From Flectonema sp. DT1601 (Eukaryota; Euglenozoa; Diplonemea; Diplonemida; Diplonemidae), in NCBI GenBank assembly GCA_964019425.1, contig OZ025794.1, positions 310,001-374,000 of the forward strand: 64,000 bases of DNA. Direction: 5' to 3'. A program made the translations under genes and the position numbers. Positions within the stretch are counted from its first letter, which is position 1. Every line of letters begins with the position of its first letter. Under the pieces are notes generated by a model. It was not told the origin of the DNA. It was given only the letters and a program-made list of their open reading frames with translations, and ran no database searches. Below, piece by piece: positions 1 through 10,334 of the stretch.

Positions 1-69
1 AGTGGATATGGTCACCGACCTTAAGTCTATTCGGTAGCCGTGGCACGGGTTCAATTCCCTGTTACGGCA
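1..69 (+). tRNA. tRNA-like sequence, truncated by window edge (copy 1)
   Basis: This is the 3' part of the tRNA-like sequence described in full at 3,299-3,380. The B box (GGTTCAATTCC) and a following T run are present; the A box lies largely before the window. Confidence 0.4.
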
Positions 70-340
70 TATTTTTTGTGTTTTTCAACCAGGAAAATTA
101 GTAAGAAGAAAACAGCAAGGAAAAGAGTACAAATTTTGTTAGTAAGTGGTATGGTTTTGAAATTGTGGGTGTATGGTTGCCAATTTGGTAAAAAAAAAAT
201 TCTTCAGAAAAAAATTTTCCTTTATAATATTTTCTGAAAAATTTTATTTTTTCAATTTTTTTTGCTATAGGTTTTTGCTACAGATCTCCTAAAAAAGATG
301 GGTAGAAAAGTAATAAATGAATAATAAAAAGATTGCGATG

Positions 341-409
341 AGGATACAAAATTGGACTTAACTTAACGCGAGCGAAGCGAGCGTAAAGTTAAGTCCAATT
401 TTGTATCCT
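341..409. repeat. Long perfect hairpin in every unit
   Basis: A 24-bp perfect inverted repeat (arms 341-364 and 386-409; the arm starts AGGATACAAAATTGG) encloses a GC-rich centre built from GCGAGCGAAGCGAGCG. Pairing extends four more base pairs after one mismatch. Copies lie at 3,652, 7,290, 10,606, 14,244, 17,549, 25,351 and 28,668. It interrupts the low-complexity AT background. It could be a remnant of a small hairpin element; the sequence does not say more. Confidence 0.85.
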
Positions 410-529
410 GGACGGGTACCTAGCTAGACACAGGGAATAAAAACAGACGTGACTTGGTTGTAAAAATAAGGTTTGTTCAGAAAGATTTAAAAAAAAAAAA
501 TTGTGTGCGAGCAACGCGAGCCTGGAAGG

Positions 530-620
530 GGTATCTCTAGTCTCTTGTGTGTCGGTATCTCGGAAGTGCTGGTATCTCGTATGTGCGTTGGTATCTCTTG
601 CGTGTTGGTATCTCTTGCAC
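530..620. repeat. GGTATCTC iterons (five copies, 17-22 bp spacing)
   Basis: The octamer GGTATCTC recurs five times separated by 9-14 variable bases rich in TG. The same cluster is in every unit and also in the array-free copies at 21,325, 31,796 (inverted) and 50,277. Regular spacing of an exact octamer inside variable sequence looks like a protein-binding iteron set. The function is not shown. Confidence 0.75.
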
Positions 621-659
621 ATAATAAAAAAAAATATTGAGTTAACATGATCAGTTTTA

Positions 660-1430
660 TTTATCATCAGAGACAGACCGGAACTATTTGAAAATAAAAT
701 GTAGATGGGAAACAGTGAAAATTAAAATGAATGATAAAATTAAATGAGATTTATGACATAACAGACCAGATAGAGAGTAATAAAGGGAAAAGGAAAACGG
801 AAAGGGTTCATTCACTTAGTTAAAGTTAAGACCGATTAGTCAGTTTAAGGTCTTGACTAGGACCAACAAAAAAAAAAAAAATATAAATAAATAAATAAAT
901 AACGATCAAGCTGAGCTGATCTTGTTTTTATTAAAATAAGGGGAGCGGGAGGGATGGAAGGAATAAAGGAAAAAAAAAGAAAAGGTCGATCAATTGGATC
1001 TGGTCGTCGAGAAGAAGAAGACAATTATTTTAAAGGTCGATCGGCATAGCCGATCGTTGAGAAAAATAACCAGATATAAATACAATCAGTTTAAATAAAA
1101 AAAAAAAAAAAATAAATAAATAAAAAAAAAAAAAAAGTTTAACGATCAAGCTGAGCTGATCTTGTTTTTATTAAAATAAGGGGAGCGGGAGGGATGGAAG
1201 GAATAAAGGAAAAAAAAAGAAAAGGTCGATCAATTGGATCTGATCGTCGAGAAGAAGAAAACAATTGTTTTTAAAAAAAATGATCGGTATAGCCGATCGT
1301 TGAGAAAAGAACAGATATAAATACAATCGGTTTTGGTGATCGACGAGTGGAGCGATCACTTGACAAGAAGGAAAAAAGAAAGGACCGATTAATTGGGGCT
1401 TTGGTTGTATTCCCAAGGCATGTTTTTTTT
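660..1430. repeat. Module A: conserved block plus two A hairpin cassettes
   Basis: The stretch 672-780 is a block conserved in all composites and, diverged, in the old copy near 46.3 kb. It is followed by the imperfect hairpin GGTCTTGACTAGGACC and two ~240-bp cassettes starting near 900 and 1,140. Each cassette has a hairpin around GATCAAGCTGAGCTGATC, a purine-rich stretch (GGGGAGCGGGAGGGATGG) and a hairpin. In the first cassette that hairpin is CGATCGGC-ATA-GCCGATCG. In the second it reads GATCGGT-ATA-GCCGATC, with a T:G pair. A further hairpin GTGATCGACGAGTGGAGCGATCAC lies near 1,340. No open frame of substance exists here; Phe-rich frames only reflect poly-T. Confidence 0.8.
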
Positions 1431-1570
1431 TTTTTTTTTTTTATTATTCATTTACATTTTTTTTTTTTTTTTTTTTTTTAAATTAATAATCACATTTTGT
1501 TCAAAAATATTTCATATTAGAGTAAAAGAAAAAGAAAAAAAGAAATAAGAGAAAAAAAAAAAAACCATTG

Positions 1571-1607
1571 CTGGCCCCCTCACCACTCATAGAGGATGAG
1601 GAGGCCA
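1571..1607. repeat. CTGGCC stem-loop downstream of the coiled-coil gene
   Basis: CTGGCC and GGCCAG flank CCTCA and TGAGG, giving an 11-bp stem with one internal mismatch and a loop of about 14 bases. It lies 3' of the gene in all tandem units, and in matching position and orientation in the inverted paralogue region (near 30,820) and near 51,545. Conservation across diverged copies suggests a role in the transcript 3' end or in the element itself. Confidence 0.7.
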
Positions 1608-1819
1608 GTAAGGCGTCACTCAAATCTATGCCAAGCCTTGGGAACTTGGATTGGGGTTTAGACCATTTACAATTAACAATTAATCTGATTAACGTTATGA
1701 TCTGACGGACATAAACATATCGACAAAATATTACAAACAAAACGAACAATAAATAATAAATAATAAATAAGCTAATAAACTAAATAAACAAAGTGATGTG
1801 AAAGTAAGGAAAAAGAGAA

Positions 1820-2905
1820 TTACAAGGGGGTGGAGTCACCGTGAACGTCATCAGCAGAACATCTCCTTCGATTATAACGATATCTTGATGGAGGGGTCCG
1901 TTTTTTCAGAGTTGAACGCTCAGACTTTCTCGGCGGAGTTTCAATTTCCTCATGTTCTTCTGTGTCTGGCGGACTCAAACCTTCTGCCCATGAAGCTAAT
2001 TGGAACTTCAGGGCCGCAATTTGAGACCGTGCCAAGGCGAGTTGAACATTTAAATCGCTCGCCAGTCCCGTTAACATCATGGATTGCTCAAGCTGCTCTG
2101 CGTGAGTTGTACACCGTTGGTGATTCAGCTCCGAGAGGCGAAGTTGGGCATCCAAAAGTTGTTCTGAGAGCTCTGCCGCTTTCTCGTTTGTTTCGAGAGA
2201 GTCATCTACTGCTCGACAGTAGTTCTCGAGTAAGTCAATCCTACCCTCGGACCATTGTCTCGCAATAGGTGTATTCTCTCTAACGGAGATAACGTGACTC
2301 TCTTGTCGTAAAATCTTGGTCGGCGTGCGGTCGAGAGCTTCACTCTGCGGCATTGTCGGAGGAATTGAGGCTAGAGGACAAAGAGGGGTGATATAATTAA
2401 GGGTAGGGATAAGGGGTTTAATAAGAGGAGTAAAAAGACTACTCGTAGTTGTAAAGAGCGAGAGGTAGTTCTTTGCTATCTTCATCATAGCAACAGATTC
2501 ATACAGAACGGGGGTTCGGGGGGAAACTTGTTGACTAAAGTGGGTCATACGGGGACGCGCGGCACGCAAACTCTCGACCTCCTGTTGAGTATAGAAAAGT
2601 CTTATTTTACTTTCTCTTTCCTCATTACATTTGGTCTCCAATTCGTTCGACAGAAGAACAAACCTTTGATGGTAATTAAAGAGCGCCATTTCCGATAGGT
2701 CTGCTCTCTGAGTCAGATTTGCGAGCTCACGTTTCCTGTAATCTTCCACTAAGTCATATTGTCGAACTAGTGCAGAAAGAGAAGTCTTCGATTCATCGCG
2801 TTCTGCTGTTAACCGTTGAATTACTCCTTCCAGAAGTTCATATTCTTTTCTATCTTTTTCAATAATTAAAACAGGAAATCCATTAGTAGCAAATTTGTTT
2901 TTCAT
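1820..2905 (-). CDS. Coiled-coil protein, array copy 1 (361 aa)
   Basis: I do not recognise the family. The 361-residue frame is intact. Residues about 15-115 are charged and heptad-like (EKDRKEYELLEGVIQRL), a likely coiled coil. Residues about 116-215 form a Pro/Ser/Thr and aromatic linker (HFSQQVSPRTP). A short block TPIARQWSEGRIDLLENYC near 213-233 is shared by all paralogues. A second coiled coil spans about 235-310, and the tail is basic (RYRYNRRR near 345), perhaps a nuclear signal. There is no signal peptide or membrane segment. The ATG was chosen because homology with the 59.6-kb paralogue begins ten residues later (PVLIIEKDRK). Upstream lies a C/G-run hairpin, downstream a conserved stem-loop and hairpin cassettes. 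Seven identical copies occur in the window. Confidence 0.7.
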   Translation of the reverse strand: MKNKFATNGFPVLIIEKDRKEYELLEGVIQRLTAERDESKTSLSALVRQYDLVEDYRKRELANLTQRADLSEMALFNYHQRFVLLSNELETKCNEERESKIRLFYTQQEVESLRAARPRMTHFSQQVSPRTPVLYESVAMMKIAKNYLSLFTTTSSLFTPLIKPLIPTLNYITPLCPLASIPPTMPQSEALDRTPTKILRQESHVISVRENTPIARQWSEGRIDLLENYCRAVDDSLETNEKAAELSEQLLDAQLRLSELNHQRCTTHAEQLEQSMMLTGLASDLNVQLALARSQIAALKFQLASWAEGLSPPDTEEHEEIETPPRKSERSTLKKRTPPSRYRYNRRRCSADDVHGDSTPL

Positions 2906-3298
2906 ACGGGAGAGGTTGGCTTTTATTAGTGGCTCCCCCCCCCTTGGGGGGGTTGGGGGGGGGTTAACTGTTCGAGTTTGTACGTAAAATACAAATGTTT
3001 TGTATCATAAAAAACAGACGATAATTTAACATTAGTTCTGAGATACAGTGACTAAAGGTAATGTTAGTGCAGGTATACACTCTGCGATTGACGTAAATAC
3101 TTTACATTATAATAAATGTTTCTAACTTAGCTGCATACACATCTCTTTTTCCGTGTTGTCATTCAGTGCAGTACGCATTGCAGATACAAGTTCGATAAAC
3201 CTGTTGTGAATGGTTTATAAAATGCTCAGAATGAAGAAAAATAAAGTGGAAAGACAGGGGGGATGTGACTAAATAAATAAAAAATGGAAAATCCCAGG
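2906..3298 (-). promoter_or_regulatory. Upstream region of the array gene, with C9-TT-G7-TT-G9 tract
   Basis: This noncoding stretch precedes the minus-strand gene. At 2,935-2,963 a run of nine C, then TT, seven G, TT and nine G can fold as a hairpin or G-rich structure. The rest is AT-rich with no frame above background. A diverged match to its G-run, GAGTTTG and GTAAAATACAA portion lies near 37,380. I infer a promoter only from position; no confident TATA element stands out. Confidence 0.4.
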
Positions 3299-3380
3299 GC
3301 CTGCATAGCCGAGTGGATATGGTCACCGACCTTAAGTCTATTCGGTAGCCGTGGCACGGGTTCAATTCCCTGTTACGGCA
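3299..3380 (+). tRNA. tRNA-like sequence with A and B boxes (copy 2)
   Basis: An exact A-box match (TAGCCGAGTGG) and B-box match (GGTTCAATTCC) are spaced as in a class II tRNA, and a T run follows, as for a Pol III terminator. A 5-bp stem ACCGA/TCGGT sits where the anticodon arm should be but encloses 12 bases (CCTTAAGTCTAT) instead of 7. GCC-GT-GGC could be the variable arm. The acceptor stem pairs only at its tip (GCC/GGC) and the T stem needs a bulge. It most resembles a Leu/Ser type tRNA that has decayed, or the Pol III head of a SINE. Confidence 0.5.
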
Positions 3381-5130
3381 TATTTTTTGTGTTTTTCAAC
3401 CAGGAAAATTAGTAAGAAGAAAACAGCAAGGAAAAGAGTACAAATTTTGTTAGTAAGTGGTATGGTTTTGAAATTGTGGGTGTATGGTTGCCAATTTGGT
3501 AAAAAAAAAATTCTTCAGAAAAAAATTTTCCTTTATAATATTTTCTGAAAAATTTTATTTTTTCAATTTTTTTTGCTATAGGTTTTTGCTACAGATCTCC
3601 TAAAAAAGATGGGTAGAAAAGTAATAAATGAATAATAAAAAGATTGCGATGAGGATACAAAATTGGACTTAACTTAACGCGAGCGAAGCGAGCGTAAAGT
3701 TAAGTCCAATTTTGTATCCTGGACGGGTACCTAGCTAGACACAGGGAATAAAAACAGACGTGACTTGGTTGTAAAAATAAGGTTTGTTCAGAAAGATTTA
3801 AAAAAAAAAAATTGTGTGCGAGCAACGCGAGCCTGGAAGGGGTATCTCTAGTCTCTTGTGTGTCGGTATCTCGGAAGTGCTGGTATCTCGTATGTGCGTT
3901 GGTATCTCTTGCGTGTTGGTATCTCTTGCACATAATAAAAAAAAATATTGAGTTAACATGATCAGTTTTATTTATCATCAGAGACAGACCGGAACTATTT
4001 GAAAATAAAATGTAGATGGGAAACAGTGAAAATTAAAATGAATGATAAAATTAAATGAGATTTATGACATAACAGACCAGATAGAGAGTAATAAAGGGAA
4101 AAGGAAAACGGAAAGGGTTCATTCACTTAGTTAAAGTTAAGACCGATTAGTCAGTTTAAGGTCTTGACTAGGACCAACAAAAAAAAAAAAAATATAAATA
4201 AATAAATAAATAACGATCAAGCTGAGCTGATCTTGTTTTTATTAAAATAAGGGGAGCGGGAGGGATGGAAGGAATAAAGGAAAAAAAAAGAAAAGGTCGA
4301 TCAATTGGATCTGGTCGTCGAGAAGAAGAAGACAATTATTTTAAAGGTCGATCGGCATAGCCGATCGTTGAGAAAAATAACCAGATATAAATACAATCAG
4401 TTTAAATAAAAAAAAAAAAAAAATAAATAAATAAAAAAAAAAAAAAAGTTTAACGATCAAGCTGAGCTGATCTTGTTTTTATTAAAATAAGGGGAGCGGG
4501 AGGGATGGAAGGAATAAAGGAAAAAAAAAGAAAAGGTCGATCAATTGGATCTGATCGTCGAGAAGAAGAAAACAATTGTTTTTAAAAAAAATGATCGGTA
4601 TAGCCGATCGTTGAGAAAAGAACAGATATAAATACAATCGGTTTTGGTGATCGACGAGTGGAGCGATCACTTGACAAGAAGGAAAAAAGAAAGGACCGAT
4701 TAATTGGGGCTTTGGTTGTATTCCCAAGGCATGTTTTTTTTTTTTTTTTTTTTATTATTCATTTACATTTTTTTTTTTTTTTTTTTTTTTAAATTAATAA
4801 TCACATTTTGTTCAAAAATATTTCATATTAGAGTAAAAGAAAAAGAAAAAAAGAAATAAGAGAAAAAAAAAAAAACCATTGCTGGCCCCCTCACCACTCA
4901 TAGAGGATGAGGAGGCCAGTAAGGCGTCACTCAAATCTATGCCAAGCCTTGGGAACTTGGATTGGGGTTTAGACCATTTACAATTAACAATTAATCTGAT
5001 TAACGTTATGATCTGACGGACATAAACATATCGACAAAATATTACAAACAAAACGAACAATAAATAATAAATAATAAATAAGCTAATAAACTAAATAAAC
5101 AAAGTGATGTGAAAGTAAGGAAAAAGAGAA

Positions 5131-6216
5131 TTACAAGGGGGTGGAGTCACCGTGAACGTCATCAGCAGAACATCTCCTTCGATTATAACGATATCTTGAT
5201 GGAGGGGTCCGTTTTTTCAGAGTTGAACGCTCAGACTTTCTCGGCGGAGTTTCAATTTCCTCATGTTCTTCTGTGTCTGGCGGACTCAAACCTTCTGCCC
5301 ATGAAGCTAATTGGAACTTCAGGGCCGCAATTTGAGACCGTGCCAAGGCGAGTTGAACATTTAAATCGCTCGCCAGTCCCGTTAACATCATGGATTGCTC
5401 AAGCTGCTCTGCGTGAGTTGTACACCGTTGGTGATTCAGCTCCGAGAGGCGAAGTTGGGCATCCAAAAGTTGTTCTGAGAGCTCTGCCGCTTTCTCGTTT
5501 GTTTCGAGAGAGTCATCTACTGCTCGACAGTAGTTCTCGAGTAAGTCAATCCTACCCTCGGACCATTGTCTCGCAATAGGTGTATTCTCTCTAACGGAGA
5601 TAACGTGACTCTCTTGTCGTAAAATCTTGGTCGGCGTGCGGTCGAGAGCTTCACTCTGCGGCATTGTCGGAGGAATTGAGGCTAGAGGACAAAGAGGGGT
5701 GATATAATTAAGGGTAGGGATAAGGGGTTTAATAAGAGGAGTAAAAAGACTACTCGTAGTTGTAAAGAGCGAGAGGTAGTTCTTTGCTATCTTCATCATA
5801 GCAACAGATTCATACAGAACGGGGGTTCGGGGGGAAACTTGTTGACTAAAGTGGGTCATACGGGGACGCGCGGCACGCAAACTCTCGACCTCCTGTTGAG
5901 TATAGAAAAGTCTTATTTTACTTTCTCTTTCCTCATTACATTTGGTCTCCAATTCGTTCGACAGAAGAACAAACCTTTGATGGTAATTAAAGAGCGCCAT
6001 TTCCGATAGGTCTGCTCTCTGAGTCAGATTTGCGAGCTCACGTTTCCTGTAATCTTCCACTAAGTCATATTGTCGAACTAGTGCAGAAAGAGAAGTCTTC
6101 GATTCATCGCGTTCTGCTGTTAACCGTTGAATTACTCCTTCCAGAAGTTCATATTCTTTTCTATCTTTTTCAATAATTAAAACAGGAAATCCATTAGTAG
6201 CAAATTTGTTTTTCAT
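5131..6216 (-). CDS. Coiled-coil protein, array copy 2 (361 aa)
   Basis: Intact and identical in protein sequence to the copy at 1,820-2,905. Upstream of it the unit carries the R insert, so its 5' flank beyond about 225 bases differs from that in units 1, 3 and 5. Confidence 0.7.
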   Translation of the reverse strand: MKNKFATNGFPVLIIEKDRKEYELLEGVIQRLTAERDESKTSLSALVRQYDLVEDYRKRELANLTQRADLSEMALFNYHQRFVLLSNELETKCNEERESKIRLFYTQQEVESLRAARPRMTHFSQQVSPRTPVLYESVAMMKIAKNYLSLFTTTSSLFTPLIKPLIPTLNYITPLCPLASIPPTMPQSEALDRTPTKILRQESHVISVRENTPIARQWSEGRIDLLENYCRAVDDSLETNEKAAELSEQLLDAQLRLSELNHQRCTTHAEQLEQSMMLTGLASDLNVQLALARSQIAALKFQLASWAEGLSPPDTEEHEEIETPPRKSERSTLKKRTPPSRYRYNRRRCSADDVHGDSTPL

Positions 6217-6441
6217 ACGGGAGAGGTTGGCTTTTATTAGTGGCTCCCCCCCCCTTGGGGGGGTTGGGGGGGGGTTAACTGTTCGAGTTTGTACGTAAAA
6301 TACAAATGTTTTGTATCATAAAAAACAGACGATAATTTAACATTAGTTCTGAGATACAGTGACTAAAGGTAATGTTAGTGCAGGTATACACTCTGCGATT
6401 GACGTAAATACTTTACATTATAATAAATGTTTCTAACTTAG

Positions 6442-6769
6442 TTTTTTTTCGATAAGGTGGGAAGTAACGGACTGGGAGCTTTTGGCTCCTGCCCTATTCC
6501 CGTTGTAAACTTTCTTTTTATTTTTATTTTTTTTAACAGGCCCAAAGGGCGACAATGATGGTTGCTGACCAAGGAATAATATTCAAATGAATTTTCGTTT
6601 CAAAGAAACGAACAGAATTAAGAGAGAGGTAGAGAAAAAAAAAAAAAAAAAAAAAAAAGAAAGAATAGAAAAAAATATGAAGAGGAAATAATCAAACATG
6701 AAAAAAAAAAAAAAAAATAAAATAAAATATAAATAAAAACGTTGTATGAAAAAGGAAAAAAAAGAAAAA
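6442..6769. mobile_element. Short R segment inserted in unit 2
   Basis: It begins CGATAAGGTGGGAAGTAACGG after a T run and contains the hairpin GGAGC-TTTTG-GCTCC. A region reading AACAGGCCCAAAGGGCG, poly-A tracts and ACGTTGTATG follow. It replaces one base of the unit, so it is an insertion. Longer R segments elsewhere carry a transposon at the AT-rich site near 6,725; here that site is empty. It has no coding capacity. Confidence 0.75.
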
Positions 6770-6936
6770 TGCATACACATCTCTTTTTCCGTGTTGTCAT
6801 TCAGTGCAGTACGCATTGCAGATACAAGTTCGATAAACCTGTTGTGAATGGTTTATAAAATGCTCAGAATGAAGAAAAATAAAGTGGAAAGACAGGGGGG
6901 ATGTGACTAAATAAATAAAAAATGGAAAATCCCAGG

Positions 6937-7018
6937 GCCTGCATAGCCGAGTGGATATGGTCACCGACCTTAAGTCTATTCGGTAGCCGTGGCACGGGTT
7001 CAATTCCCTGTTACGGCA
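6937..7018 (+). tRNA. tRNA-like sequence (copy 3)
   Basis: Identical to the copy at 3,299-3,380, with A box, B box and trailing T run. Confidence 0.5.
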
Positions 7019-10000
7019 TATTTTTTGTGTTTTTCAACCAGGAAAATTAGTAAGAAGAAAACAGCAAGGAAAAGAGTACAAATTTTGTTAGTAAGTGGTA
7101 TGGTTTTGAAATTGTGGGTGTATGGTTGCCAATTTGGTAAAAAAAAAATTCTTCAGAAAAAAATTTTCCTTTATAATATTTTCTGAAAAATTTTATTTTT
7201 TCAATTTTTTTTGCTATAGGTTTTTGCTACAGATCTCCTAAAAAAGATGGGTAGAAAAGTAATAAATGAATAATAAAAAGATTGCGATGAGGATACAAAA
7301 TTGGACTTAACTTAACGCGAGCGAAGCGAGCGTAAAGTTAAGTCCAATTTTGTATCCTGGACGGGTACCTAGCTAGACACAGGGAATAAAAACAGACGTG
7401 ACTTGGTTGTAAAAATAAGGTTTGTTCAGAAAGATTTAAAAAAAAAAAATTGTGTGCGAGCAACGCGAGCCTGGAAGGGGTATCTCTAGTCTCTTGTGTG
7501 TCGGTATCTCGGAAGTGCTGGTATCTCGTATGTGCGTTGGTATCTCTTGCGTGTTGGTATCTCTTGCACATAATAAAAAAAAATATTGAGTTAACATGAT
7601 CAGTTTTATTTATCATCAGAGACAGACCGGAACTATTTGAAAATAAAATGTAGATGGGAAACAGTGAAAATTAAAATGAATGATAAAATTAAATGAGATT
7701 TATGACATAACAGACCAGATAGAGAGTAATAAAGGGAAAAGGAAAACGGAAAGGGTTCATTCACTTAGTTAAAGTTAAGACCGATTAGTCAGTTTAAGGT
7801 CTTGACTAGGACCAACAAAAAAAAAAAAAATATAAATAAATAAATAAATAACGATCAAGCTGAGCTGATCTTGTTTTTATTAAAATAAGGGGAGCGGGAG
7901 GGATGGAAGGAATAAAGGAAAAAAAAAGAAAAGGTCGATCAATTGGATCTGGTCGTCGAGAAGAAGAAGACAATTATTTTAAAGGTCGATCGGCATAGCC
8001 GATCGTTGAGAAAAATAACCAGATATAAATACAATCAGTTTAAATAAAAAAAAAAAAAAAATAAATAAATAAAAAAAAAAAAAAAGTTTAACGATCAAGC
8101 TGAGCTGATCTTGTTTTTATTAAAATAAGGGGAGCGGGAGGGATGGAAGGAATAAAGGAAAAAAAAAGAAAAGGTCGATCAATTGGATCTGATCGTCGAG
8201 AAGAAGAAAACAATTGTTTTTAAAAAAAATGATCGGTATAGCCGATCGTTGAGAAAAGAACAGATATAAATACAATCGGTTTTGGTGATCGACGAGTGGA
8301 GCGATCACTTGACAAGAAGGAAAAAAGAAAGGACCGATTAATTGGGGCTTTGGTTGTATTCCCAAGGCATGTTTTTTTTTTTTTTTTTTTTATTATTCAT
8401 TTACATTTACATTTTTTTTTTTTTTTTTTTTTTAAATTAATAATCACATTTTGTTCAAAAATATTTCATATTAGAGTAAAAGAAAAAGAAAAAAAGAAAT
8501 AAGAGAAAAAAAAAAAAACCATTGCTGGCCCCCTCACCACTCATAGAGGATGAGGAGGCCAGTAAGGCGTCACTCAAATCTATGCCAAGCCTTGGGAACT
8601 TGGATTGGGGTTTAGACCATTTACAATTAACAATTAATCTGATTAACGTTATGATCTGACGGACATAAACATATCGACAAAATATTACAAACAAAACGAA
8701 CAATAAATAATAAATAATAAATAAGCTAATAAACTAAATAAACAAAGTGATGTGAAAGTAAGGAAAAAGAGAATTACAAGGGGGTGGAGTCACCGTGAAC
8801 GTCATCAGCAGAACATCTCCTTCGATTATAACGATATCTTGATGGAGGGGTCCGTTTTTTCAGAGTTGAACGCTCAGACTTTCTCGGCGGAGTTTCAATT
8901 TCCTCATGTTCTTCTGTGTCTGGCGGACTCAAACCTTCTGCCCATGAAGCTAATTGGAACTTCAGGGCCGCAATTTGAGACCGTGCCAAGGCGAGTTGAA
9001 CATTTAAATCGCTCGCCAGTCCCGTTAACATCATGGATTGCTCAAGCTGCTCTGCGTGAGTTGTACACCGTTGGTGATTCAGCTCCGAGAGGCGAAGTTG
9101 GGCATCCAAAAGTTGTTCTGAGAGCTCTGCCGCTTTCTCGTTTGTTTCGAGAGAGTCATCTACTGCTCGACAGTAGTTCTCGAGTAAGTCAATCCTACCC
9201 TCGGACCATTGTCTCGCAATAGGTGTATTCTCTCTAACGGAGATAACGTGACTCTCTTGTCGTAAAATCTTGGTCGGCGTGCGGTCGAGAGCTTCACTCT
9301 GCGGCATTGTCGGAGGAATTGAGGCTAGAGGACAAAGAGGGGTGATATAATTAAGGGTAGGGATAAGGGGTTTAATAAGAGGAGTAAAAAGACTACTCGT
9401 AGTTGTAAAGAGCGAGAGGTAGTTCTTTGCTATCTTCATCATAGCAACAGATTCATACAGAACGGGGGTTCGGGGGGAAACTTGTTGACTAAAGTGGGTC
9501 ATACGGGGACGCGCGGCACGCAAACTCTCGACCTCCTGTTGAGTATAGAAAAGTCTTATTTTACTTTCTCTTTCCTCATTACATTTGGTCTCCAATTCGT
9601 TCGACAGAAGAACAAACCTTTGATGGTAATTAAAGAGCGCCATTTCCGATAGGTCTGCTCTCTGAGTCAGATTTGCGAGCTCACGTTTCCTGTAATCTTC
9701 CACTAAGTCATATTGTCGAACTAGTGCAGAAAGAGAAGTCTTCGATTCATCGCGTTCTGCTGTTAACCGTTGAATTACTCCTTCCAGAAGTTCATATTCT
9801 TTTCTATCTTTTTCAATAATTAAAACAGGAAATCCATTAGTAGCAAATTTGTTTTTCATACGGGAGAGGTTGGCTTTTATTAGTGGCTCCCCCCCCCTTG
9901 GGGGGGTTGGGGGGGGGTTAACTGTTCGAGTTTGTACGTAAAATACAAATGTTTTGTATCATAAAAAACAGACGATAATTTAACATTAGTTCTGAGATAC

Positions 10001-10265
10001 AGTGACTAAAGGTAATGTTAGTGCAGGTATACACTCTGCGATTGACGTAAATACTTTACATTATAATAAATGTTTCTAACTTAGCTGCATACACATCTCT
10101 TTTTCCGTGTTGTCATTCAGTGCAGTACGCATTGCAGATACAAGTTCGATAAACCTGTTGTGAATGGTTTATAAAATGCTCAGAATGAAGAAAAATAAAG
10201 TGGAAAGACAGGGGGGATGTGACTAAATAAATAAAAAATGGAAAATCCCAGGGCCTGCATAGCCG
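6950..10265. repeat. Array unit 3
   Basis: No R insert. It has one extra ACATTT between the two poly-T tracts near 8,405 compared with units 1 and 2, a variant shared with units 7 and 8. Confidence 0.9.
8774..9859 (-). CDS. Coiled-coil protein, array copy 3 (361 aa)
   Basis: Intact; protein identical to the copy at 1,820-2,905. Flanks as in unit 1. Confidence 0.7.
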   Translation of the reverse strand: MKNKFATNGFPVLIIEKDRKEYELLEGVIQRLTAERDESKTSLSALVRQYDLVEDYRKRELANLTQRADLSEMALFNYHQRFVLLSNELETKCNEERESKIRLFYTQQEVESLRAARPRMTHFSQQVSPRTPVLYESVAMMKIAKNYLSLFTTTSSLFTPLIKPLIPTLNYITPLCPLASIPPTMPQSEALDRTPTKILRQESHVISVRENTPIARQWSEGRIDLLENYCRAVDDSLETNEKAAELSEQLLDAQLRLSELNHQRCTTHAEQLEQSMMLTGLASDLNVQLALARSQIAALKFQLASWAEGLSPPDTEEHEEIETPPRKSERSTLKKRTPPSRYRYNRRRCSADDVHGDSTPL

Positions 10266-10334
10266 AGTGGATATGGTCACCGACCTTAAGTCTATTCGGT
10301 AGCCGTGGCACGGGTTCAATTCCCTGTTACGGCA
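10253..10334 (+). tRNA. tRNA-like sequence (copy 4)
   Basis: Identical to the copy at 3,299-3,380. Confidence 0.5.

Larger units (their letters stand above)
1..3311. repeat. Array unit 1
   Basis: The first unit starts inside its tRNA-like sequence because the window begins there. It lacks the 328-bp R insert. Positions given for hairpins and iterons in this unit apply to the other units with offsets of 3,311, 6,949, 10,265, 13,903, 17,208, 25,010 and 28,327, allowing for small indels in later parts of a unit. Confidence 0.9.
3312..6949. repeat. Array unit 2 (carries the 328-bp R insert)
   Basis: Same content as unit 1 plus an R segment at 6,442-6,769. In units without the insert the flanks join as CTTAGCTGCATAC. 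Confidence 0.9.

Noticed and set aside
40-237. 65-residue frame starting in the tRNA-like sequence, repeated in each unit
   Set aside because: It starts at a GTG in the T-arm and runs into AT-rich sequence; Lys/Phe content follows from poly-A and poly-T.
389-667. 92-residue minus frame with RYQHARDTNAHTRYQ pattern
   Set aside because: The repeats are the GGTATCTC iterons read in reverse; no sign of coding selection.
1171-1749. Phe-rich 80-residue minus frames in module A
   Set aside because: They consist of translated A/T runs and hairpins.
1798-2268. 156-residue plus-strand frame repeated in every array unit
   Set aside because: It lies antisense to the 361-aa coiled-coil gene and its composition is explained by that gene's codons.
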